Made by a program: the position numbers and the translations under genes. From the NCBI GenBank assembly GCA_030017355.1, contig JASEIR010000055.1:1-12507 (forward strand): 12,507 bases of DNA, given 5' to 3'. The notes beneath the pieces are model-generated. The model saw only the letters and a program-made list of their open reading frames with translations. It searched no databases and was not told the origin of the DNA. The DNA comes from Actinomycetota bacterium. GTDB lineage: Bacteria; Actinomycetota; Aquicultoria; Aquicultorales; Aquicultoraceae. Shown piece by piece: positions 6,327 to 11,514 of the stretch (position 1 is the stretch's first letter; every line of letters begins with the position of its first letter).

Positions 6327-7505
6327 TTACTTCTTCCAAATGACATCTGCACCGCAGAGATTGGAATCTTTTGTCTTTAGGCTTCCCATTTTTTCATGGC
6401 AAGCGCGGCATACTGAAACAGGCTTACCAATAATCTTGCCGGTTGCAATTTCAAATAGCATTATCTTACCATCCATGACTGGCTTATCTACGCCTTCAAC
6501 CTTATCCGGCGCGCGCAATGTCATGATGGCATACTTATTATCCGCAGTTGGGATAATGTCGTGATTTTCCCACTGTGTTCCGTCCTCGCCTTTCGGAACG
6601 TCAACCTTGGTGACAAGCTCAAGGGTTTCGCCATCGATTACTAGGGCTCTGTCTCTACCAGACTGCAGTAGGTACTTGCCGTCGCTGGTAAAGGTCTGCC
6701 TAAATGCAATAGCTGTTGCAGGGTCGGCAGCAATCTTGCCACTCTTAACAATCTTTAGCTGACCTTGTTCAAGAGCTGCCATATCCAGCTTGTAGAGGAG
6801 GAAGTCCGGATTGCCTCTTGGTGGCATTTGACCAGCTTTATCAGCCGAGGTAGCGTTCAACGATAATATGAAGTACTTGTAGTCAGGCGTGCTGACTCCG
6901 TGGGCAAAGATATAGTTCTTGCCAATCTGCGGGTCATCGAAATAGACTCTGTGTTTGGTTTCCATAGTTTCCTTGTCTATCACATCAATGAAGCCCTCGT
7001 AACCCATAAACACCGGCATGAAGTATTTTTCGCTTTGGCCAGATGCGCAGTACATCGGTCCACCGACGTACCTATTGCCAGGATCAACAAGGATTTCTTT
7101 TGTTGAGGCCATTGTGCTCAGATCAATTTTATCGATCCTGATCTTGCCATCTGAACCTTTAGTGATAGCTGCCGAGAAGGCGGTCTTGCCGTCAGCATCA
7201 ATTCTAATGTCATGCGTTGCATTTGTTGCCGCTGCGCCAAGAGTAATTCTATCAAGGTTTGTAACTTCTATTGGATTATCTGTATTTGACGGATCAACTT
7301 TAACCTTGGCTACTGCAATATGGCCACCCTCACCCGGGAGATAAATGGTACCTTCCATTGCAGCTGCTTTAGTAACCTCGGTTTTTCCTGTGGTTTCTTG
7401 CTCGCCAGTCTTGGTCTCGGTTGTGGTACCACCGCAACCTACAATGATTAGCATGGCTACCAGGAGCAATCCCACAATAATACTTACTTTCTTAAGATTT
7501 TGCAA
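6327..7505 (-). CDS. Beta-propeller lipoprotein with C-terminal CXXCH (putative haem c) motif
   Basis: A 392-residue exported lipoprotein. The signal peptide has a basic start (MQNLKK), a hydrophobic core and a lipobox ending at Cys24 (LIIVGC). A Thr/Glu/Lys-rich linker follows to about residue 48. The body shows repeated propeller-blade motifs: HDIRIDADGKTAFSA, HGVSTPDYKYFIL, RQTFTSDGKYLLQSG and HDIIPTADNKYAIM, each a turn with Asp followed by a beta strand, as in YncE-like or cytochrome d1-like propellers. Three blades begin with His. The C-terminus contains CRACH (366-370), a CXXCH haem c attachment motif, and another Cys at 384. The start is TTG at 7505-7503, with GAGGTG about 8 bases upstream and no better start. 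It follows the three DsrE-family genes after 195 bases and is ended by a strong terminator. Role unknown: an electron carrier or sensor on the outer membrane face is a guess. CXXCH may instead bind metal. Confidence 0.8.
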   Translation of the reverse strand: MQNLKKVSIIVGLLLVAMLIIVGCGGTTTETKTGEQETTGKTEVTKAAAMEGTIYLPGEGGHIAVAKVKVDPSNTDNPIEVTNLDRITLGAAATNATHDIRIDADGKTAFSAAITKGSDGKIRIDKIDLSTMASTKEILVDPGNRYVGGPMYCASGQSEKYFMPVFMGYEGFIDVIDKETMETKHRVYFDDPQIGKNYIFAHGVSTPDYKYFILSLNATSADKAGQMPPRGNPDFLLYKLDMAALEQGQLKIVKSGKIAADPATAIAFRQTFTSDGKYLLQSGRDRALVIDGETLELVTKVDVPKGEDGTQWENHDIIPTADNKYAIMTLRAPDKVEGVDKPVMDGKIMLFEIATGKIIGKPVSVCRACHEKMGSLKTKDSNLCGADVIWKK

Positions 7506-7523
7506 AATTACCCACCTCTCTTC

Positions 7524-7577
7524 TCAAAACTCACACTGAGCTTTTGATGGACAAATTACGTATCTTTGTGTTTTCAC
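7524..7577 (-). CDS. Possible 17-residue leader peptide upstream of the propeller lipoprotein
   Basis: A GTG at 7577-7575 opens a frame coding MKTQRYVICPSKAQCEF and ends with TGA just before the lipoprotein's ribosome binding site. A strong AGGAGG (7586-7581) lies upstream but only 3 bases from the GTG, which is short. The start region can also fold into a small GTGT-GAAA-ACAC hairpin. Two cysteines in a short peptide of a sulfur locus are suggestive, but this may be chance. The rest of the gap 7506-7700 shows no gene. Confidence 0.25.
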   Translation of the reverse strand: MKTQRYVICPSKAQCEF

Positions 7578-7700
7578 ACCCCTCCTTTCTCGATACATTA
7601 CTAGCGTCGAGATTATCACCGAATACTTTCAATCTCTTATCTAGTTATGTACCTGTAAAAAATCACCGCTTATATAGCAATCCGGCGCAACCATCAGAAA

Positions 7701-8015
7701 TTATAGGCCGGTGATAGTGTGATCAGCTTCCATAACTAGATCAACAACCTTGCCATAGTCGACCTGCTGCGCCTGGGGGACGATTTTTCCAGTTAATCCC
7801 CGCAACTCTATATCTTCAGCAATAGCATAAATTGTTACAGGAGCCTCAGCCATTTCTGCTGCCGCCTGGCTGCCATTTATCAGATTATAAACACCATCTC
7901 CGTATAGTACAAGCGAGACATTATCCTTTGAAGCCAGGCTTCGAGTCAGATTTAAGAGACGGTTCCGGCGCATTGTATCACCTGAAGGTAGAGCGCTAAG
8001 ACATACTGTCGCCAT
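7701..8015 (-). CDS. DsrH/TusB-like protein of the DsrE superfamily
   Basis: A 104-residue protein when started at ATG 8015-8013, which has GGAGG 9 bases upstream; a longer frame reaches 8042 but lacks a site. It carries the TusB/DsrH pattern: a central strand with GDGVYNLI (mid-protein), then IYAIAEDIELRGL, where TusB proteins read E-D-x-x-x-RG, and a C-terminal DYGKVVDLVMEAD stretch equivalent to the family's closing 'fVdLt' helix. Known TusB/DsrH subunits form a hexamer with TusC/DsrF and TusD/DsrE and pass sulfur to or from TusA. The only cysteine is Cys5, which is not the position of the conserved DsrH cysteine, so it may be structural only. It is third in the DsrE-F-H order, 31 bases after the DsrF-like gene. 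Confidence 0.75.
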   Translation of the reverse strand: MATVCLSALPSGDTMRRNRLLNLTRSLASKDNVSLVLYGDGVYNLINGSQAAAEMAEAPVTIYAIAEDIELRGLTGKIVPQAQQVDYGKVVDLVMEADHTITGL

Positions 8016-8046
8016 ACAACCAATCCTCCTCTCAAAAATCAAAGCT

Positions 8047-8418
8047 TTACAGGTAGTGTGTGGTTTTTGCCTGGCTTACAATCTCAGCTACCTGCGAAGC
8101 TGGGATGACCTTCACGCCTTCGACTAGGTCTTCTTCGCTCAGGCCGCGTGCAGCCAAGTCCTCCTGCACGACATAAACCAACATATCGAAATCTATACCG
8201 TCTACTACGCTCAGACGGGATGTGTCTCTGCCATGAACTTTTTCTGGTAACTCATTTAGGGCATGAAATACGCCGTCACCCTCTAAAATAGCATGGATTT
8301 CAACAACATGGCTGCCTAGAAGTGTTAATCCCAAAGAAAAGCGCAGAATCTCCAACGAGTCTCTGGTTCCGATTGGGGGTTGACTAACAACTGCACAGAA
8401 TTTTATGGGCTCAGACAA
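8047..8418 (-). CDS. DsrF/TusC-like protein of the DsrE superfamily
   Basis: A 123-residue DsrE-superfamily protein. It opens with the strand IKFCAVVSQPPIGT and helix RDSLEILRFSLGLTLLG, has the family's central GDGVFHALN motif, then MLVYVVQEDLAARGLSEEDL and a final helix-strand KVIPASQVAEIVSQAKTTHYL. The D-L-x-x-RGL pattern and overall length agree with TusC/DsrF. Only one cysteine (Cys8) is present, so it is unlikely to be the sulfur-bearing subunit; in known complexes the DsrE/TusD subunit carries the active cysteine. The start is TTG at 8418-8416 with GAGGTGA 6 bases upstream. It begins 11 bases after the DsrE-like stop, so translation is probably coupled. Confidence 0.78.
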   Translation of the reverse strand: MSEPIKFCAVVSQPPIGTRDSLEILRFSLGLTLLGSHVVEIHAILEGDGVFHALNELPEKVHGRDTSRLSVVDGIDFDMLVYVVQEDLAARGLSEEDLVEGVKVIPASQVAEIVSQAKTTHYL

Positions 8419-8429
8419 GAGCGGTCACC

Positions 8430-8768
8430 TCACCTTGTAAATATCAAAGTCCGGTCGTGGTTTAAGAATTCCATTGATGCGTCAGGGGTAGATGATTTTC
8501 TAGCACCTTCAAATAGTTTGTTCTCAAGGCCCCTTTGTATCACGTTATGGTTGCAATACATGAAGTGAAAATTCTCTTTCCCCATATCTGCTTCAAGACC
8601 TTCAGGACCTATTTCCATATGGGGAACAAGAAAGAAAATACCATCTCCAAATGCATGAACTGTAACTTTATGGCCTTTTTCATGCGCCGCCCTTGCAAGA
8701 TTGCTAACAAAATAAGCTTGTTCTTCTTGCTCTGGTGCCGCTTTAAGTACTAAAAACAAACTTCCCAT
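8430..8768 (-). CDS. DsrE/TusD-like sulfur-accepting protein
   Basis: A 112-residue protein when started at ATG 8768-8766, which has AAGGAGG 9 bases upstream. An ATG two codons earlier is only 3 bases from the site, and the longer frame to 8798 has none. It shows the TusD/DsrE order: an N-terminal strand (LFLVLKAAP), a helix ending HEKGHKVTVHAFGDGIFFL, then YCNHNVIQRG (residues 71-80), and a C-terminal TPDASMEFLNHDRTLIF. Cys72 aligns with the active-site cysteine of TusD/DsrE (C followed seven residues later by RG). It also agrees with the family's closing S-x-x-x-x-DR-x-x-x-F pattern. It is the first gene of the DsrE-F-H set and the best candidate for the persulfide-carrying subunit that trades sulfur with the TusA-like protein. 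Confidence 0.82.
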   Translation of the reverse strand: MGSLFLVLKAAPEQEEQAYFVSNLARAAHEKGHKVTVHAFGDGIFFLVPHMEIGPEGLEADMGKENFHFMYCNHNVIQRGLENKLFEGARKSSTPDASMEFLNHDRTLIFTR

Positions 8769-9024
8769 AAACATTGTCCTCCTTCCTATGCATGTCATGA
8801 AGCTTGCGTTTCTAACGCGAAGCCCGTTTTATTTTAATAACGCATTCTCACCCCCTATTGGCTATTATGTATAGAAACTAGATGGTTGCCCAGAAGCAGT
8901 TATCTAATATCTTACATTTAGGATGCCTTTATGGAAAGTATAAACTATTAAAACCCTAGGGCAAGAATGCTTTTTTTATTTATGAACTTTTGCGTATATA
9001 TTCGCTTTTGGTATCAATAAGCCT

Positions 9025-9053
9025 CTTAAAAGATAAAAAAATTTCAAGGTCAA
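9025..9053 (-). promoter_or_regulatory. Second candidate promoter of the DsrEFH unit, overlapping a dyad
   Basis: TTGACC (9053-9048) and TTTAAG (9030-9025) are 17 bases apart on the minus strand. The -35 overlaps the right arm of the 9051-9072 dyad. The -10 is weak (four of six bases). Confidence 0.3.
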
Positions 9054-9072
9054 TTACCACTGGGGGTAATTG
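9051..9072. promoter_or_regulatory. 22-base dyad, candidate operator of the DsrEFH unit
   Basis: CAATTACC (9051-9058) and GGTAATTG (9065-9072) are exact complements around a six-base centre. Read on the minus strand the middle is ACCCCCAGTGGT, a GC tract between AT-rich arms. That form recalls CsoR/CstR-family operators. It overlaps the candidate -35 at 9053. The regulator is not in the window. Confidence 0.45.
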
Positions 9073-9110
9073 CTACAGTTCATATAGTAATACTAGGATA
9101 TTTAAGTTAA

Positions 9111-9138
9111 TTTATCAAATTATCTGTTGTCTTGTCAA
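9111..9138 (-). promoter_or_regulatory. Candidate distal promoter of the DsrEFH unit
   Basis: A perfect TTGACA (9138-9133) is followed after 16 bases by GATAAA (9116-9111) on the minus strand. It would start transcription near 9104, upstream of the 9051-9072 dyad and about 335 bases before the DsrE-like start. Confidence 0.4.
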
Positions 9139-9213
9139 GATTCGTATGACCTATTGAGAAGCTATTTGGGAGGGCTATAAGCTTAAGATTAGATATTGTT
9201 TACCAAAGCTGTA

Positions 9214-10260
9214 CTAAATCAAGCGCCTGATCTTAGCTATTAAATCAGCTTTGTTGTCGACACTTTTTCGAATATCCAATATTTTATCTCTTAGCAAGAC
9301 AACTTTTGCATAAATCATTTTTCTTGCATTCTCAACAAGGTCCCAATCGCCGCTATTGATAAATTCTTCATATGCTTGCCTAATTTCTTTATCCATCTTT
9401 ACTCGATACCTATCAATCAAAGCAATGCTAAGTCCAAGGTTTACGCTATCTTTATTATCAATACTTCTTTTAATAGGGCCATGATTTGATGTATCGGCCA
9501 GCATATCTTTTACTGCTCGCAGGAAAAAGTTGACATCTTTTGCGTCGATCTCGTATAACATCTCCGACCATCCAGGGATATCCTCTATTGATTCACTTAA
9601 CTCATGGTAAAGAACTACATCGGAATATTTATTGGTTAGTTTTTCAAACGCTATCTCAAATTCTTCATTGATATCTTGATCAGCATGAAATCCATACTGA
9701 TTGAAAGCATATTCAAGGATTGGGTTGTTCTGTTTCTTTAACTCTTGAAACTTATCCCAAAGAATTGCTCTTAATGGCTCAAGCCTTAAGAATATTTGTT
9801 TTTCCCGAAGCATACCAGGTGATATAAAGAGGTCTCTAACATGCTCTTTCTTTGATACGAATACCGAGCAGCCGTGAATTTTGCTGTACGAGTGAAGATC
9901 AGCAAGGAAAAAGCTTGGTTTGTTAAAAAGCCCATAGCCTGCCCCATAAACCAGTCCCTCGCCTATTAAGACCTGATTAATCGCAGATATATCAAAGGGG
10001 TTGTAGCTCTTTCCATGAATACGCAACTCTCTAAAGCCCTCATTTTCTAGCTTTTCCCATCCAGCCTCTTTTTGAGCAATCCACTCCGATATGTCTTTTC
10101 CTTCTACATAAGCCCATGGCTTAAGGCTAAGCTTTGACATATAAAGCGCATATAGGCTCATCAAAAGACCGCAGATTGAAAAATAGCCCCAGTATTTGGC
10201 ATCGGAAACATCGCAATTAAATTCTACTTGATTAATGAGTGATTGCTTAAGTTCGTCCAA
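9214..10260 (-). CDS. Hypothetical protein, possibly Sfum_1244-like
   Basis: A 348-residue protein of unknown function. The N-terminal part (DAKYWGYFSICGLLMSLYALY, about residues 20-40) is partly hydrophobic, but no signal peptide is evident; it may be an amphipathic or buried helix. Then come KPWAYVEGKDISEWIAQKEAGWEKLE, and in the middle VYGAGYGLFNKPSFFLADL. The second half is acidic and helical, with a VVLYHELSES motif near residue 217 (H-E-L-S-E) and a basic C-terminus. From memory the pattern resembles proteins catalogued as Sfum_1244 family, found in anaerobes and without known function; this link is tentative. The start is TTG at 10260-10258 with GTGAGGT 7 bases upstream. It is divergent from the PadR gene, and a TATAAT at 10331-10326 could be its -10. 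Its relation to the sulfur genes is not shown. Confidence 0.8.
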   Translation of the reverse strand: MDELKQSLINQVEFNCDVSDAKYWGYFSICGLLMSLYALYMSKLSLKPWAYVEGKDISEWIAQKEAGWEKLENEGFRELRIHGKSYNPFDISAINQVLIGEGLVYGAGYGLFNKPSFFLADLHSYSKIHGCSVFVSKKEHVRDLFISPGMLREKQIFLRLEPLRAILWDKFQELKKQNNPILEYAFNQYGFHADQDINEEFEIAFEKLTNKYSDVVLYHELSESIEDIPGWSEMLYEIDAKDVNFFLRAVKDMLADTSNHGPIKRSIDNKDSVNLGLSIALIDRYRVKMDKEIRQAYEEFINSGDWDLVENARKMIYAKVVLLRDKILDIRKSVDNKADLIAKIRRLI

Positions 10261-10520
10261 TTTTAGGACCTCACTTTGTCTTGCTTAGGGCTTACCTAAG
10301 ACTAGAGCCAAAAATTATTGGTAGCATTATAGTTTGTGGCGGCAACCTAATTATTCTCAAATTTCGGCTTAAAAGTAAAGTAGGGTAGAGTAGGATAGAT
10401 TTGAGCAAGGAAGTCATTCTTTTTAGTGCCGATTGCCTCATAAAAAAGTTAGCGCTTGTTTTATCTGTAAAGTTGTATATACTAGTATATATATCTTAAT
10501 ATATTAAAAGGGGGTAATAT
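10261..10520. other. Divergent intergenic region between the hypothetical and PadR genes
   Basis: This gap contains no gene. Read leftward, a TATAAT at 10331-10326 lies about 65 bases before the hypothetical gene, but no good -35 is placed upstream of it. The right end holds the PadR promoter and palindrome. Confidence 0.45.
10456..10491 (+). promoter_or_regulatory. PadR promoter with overlapping 16-base palindrome
   Basis: TTGTTT (10456-10461) and TATACT (10478-10483) are 16 bases apart. The -10 lies within a perfect palindrome, TATATACTAGTATATA (10476-10491), 29 bases before the ATG. PadR proteins commonly repress their own genes through such dyads, so autoregulation is likely. Confidence 0.5.
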
Positions 10521-11078
10521 ATGTCTGTAAAGCACGGGTTGCTAGGTCTTCTAGCCCAGAAGCCTCAAAATGGCTATGAGCTGAAAAATTCGTTTGATAA
10601 GATAGCGGGTGGCTTCTGGGATGTAAATTATGGTCAAATTTATAGTACCATAGATCGTCTTGTAAAAGACGGTTTAGTTATTAGTTCAGTTGAAGGTAAG
10701 GAAAGCGCTGAGCGCAGAGTTTACCAAATCACAGAAAAAGGAATAAAGGAGTTTAAGGATTGGTTAGATAAACCCTCTGCCAAAATAAGACCACTTCGCG
10801 ATGAAGTATTTGTAAAGCTTGCATTTATGTATCCATTTGATAGGGATGCGATACTTCAATTGCTAGCTGAACAGCGTCAGCTGTATTTAGCTAAGATGGC
10901 TGAGTTAACTCGCCAAAAATATCTTCTCTCAAGAAACGGCATTAGTCGCGATAATTTAATGACCGATCTTCTCCTTGATGCCGCGCTTTTTCATGCTGAA
11001 GCTGACATTAAGTGGATTGAACATTGTGAGGTAAAGCTCCGTGAGTTTGAGGGTGAACCGCCTGTCAGCGATGGTTAA
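10521..11078 (+). CDS. PadR-family transcriptional regulator
   Basis: A 185-residue protein of the typical length for PadR regulators with a C-terminal dimerisation (Vir_act_alpha_C) domain. Residues 1-80 form the winged helix: HGLLGLLAQKPQNGYELK, then FWDVNYGQIYSTIDRLVKDG (recognition helix) and the wing ESAERRVYQITEKG. Residues 95-180 are long helices (EVFVKLAFMYPFDRDAILQLL onward, then HAEADIKWIEHCEVKLREFE) that make the dimer. Members sense phenolics, drugs or other ligands and usually sit beside the transporter they control. Here the only downstream partner is a permease fragment. The ATG has a GGGGGT site 7 bases upstream. The gene is intact and is one of only two plus-strand coding stretches in the window. 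Confidence 0.93.
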   Translation: MSVKHGLLGLLAQKPQNGYELKNSFDKIAGGFWDVNYGQIYSTIDRLVKDGLVISSVEGKESAERRVYQITEKGIKEFKDWLDKPSAKIRPLRDEVFVKLAFMYPFDRDAILQLLAEQRQLYLAKMAELTRQKYLLSRNGISRDNLMTDLLLDAALFHAEADIKWIEHCEVKLREFEGEPPVSDG

Positions 11079-11164
11079 TAAAACGATTGTCTTTTAACAA
11101 GCCGATTGGGGAACAGCTTATTAATGTGGATAGGTAGGGCAGCAATCGAAGGGGATGCGAGCAG

Positions 11165-11383
11165 ATGGTAAACAAGGTTGAGATAAGCGCGGAGGAGCGT
11201 CGCTTTGGTATAAGCGTCCTGCGTGCACTTGGTCTCGGTAGGAAAAAGATATTCAGTCTTGTTGTTTTGGAAGTTATAATTCTGGGCTTTGTCGGCTCTG
11301 CTTTTGGGATTATCATGGGCTCTCTTTTGGCCAAAGCGATGTCGCAGGCTCTTGCCGGACTTGTGGTCACAGAGCTGGAATAG
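11165..11383 (+). pseudogene. Remnant of an FtsX/MacB-type ABC transporter permease
   Basis: The 72-residue frame matches one part of an FtsX-like permease domain. MVNKVEISAEERRFGISVLRALG corresponds to the junction after the second helix (commonly VxNxxxxSxxERxxEIGVLRALG). It is followed by KKIFSLVVLEVIILGFVGSAFGIIMGSLLA, the third helix. The family's last helix and the terminal P-x-x-ALR segment are missing, as is everything before the match: the substrate-binding domain, first helices and the ATPase gene. A TAG lies in frame at 11135-11137 and the stretch between it and the ATG shows no permease similarity. A PadR-ATPase-permease order is common, so deletion of about 2 kb is inferred. A small functional membrane protein is possible but unlikely. 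Confidence 0.75.
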
Positions 11384-11433
11384 ATGCTAGATGAGTATCT
11401 GTGAGGTTAACCGGCTTTGCTAATGGCATAAAT

Positions 11434-11471
11434 AAAAAGCCGAAGGCGTGTTAGGCCGCCTTCGGCTTTTT
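11434..11471. terminator. Bidirectional rho-independent terminator
   Basis: A 15-base perfect stem, AAAAAGCCGAAGGCG (11434-11448) with CGCCTTCGGCTTTTT (11457-11471), closes an 8-base loop. T tracts exist on both strands. It separates the plus-strand PadR/permease-remnant unit from the convergent rhodanese gene and serves both. Confidence 0.93.
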
Positions 11472-11514
11472 AGCAGAGAGGTGTGTAATAATTATTGCTT
11501 TTCCCTTACTTATT

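Larger units (their letters stand above)
8769..9213 (-). other. 445-base gene-free leader and control region of the DsrEFH unit
   Basis: No convincing coding frame was found on either strand. It holds two candidate promoters reading toward the DsrE-like gene, a 22-base dyad (9051-9072), and a small hairpin near the ribosome binding site (8803-8822; GCGTT-TCT-AACGC with flanking pairs and a bulge). If the distal promoter is used, the mRNA leader is over 300 bases, which leaves room for RNA-level control. No known riboswitch was recognised. No clear terminator for the upstream gene (9214-10260) was seen. Confidence 0.5.

Noticed and set aside
7018..7344. A 108-codon frame opposite the propeller lipoprotein
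   Set aside because: No ribosome binding site or domain; fully explained by the gene on the other strand.
8951..8987. CCCTAGGG followed by GCAAGAATGC and a T tract, terminator-like on the plus strand
   Set aside because: The possible stem is only three bases and no plus-strand gene lies upstream.
11065..11370. A 101-codon minus-strand frame over the permease remnant
   Set aside because: The plus strand matches the FtsX permease motif; the minus frame has no similarity and overlaps the PadR stop.
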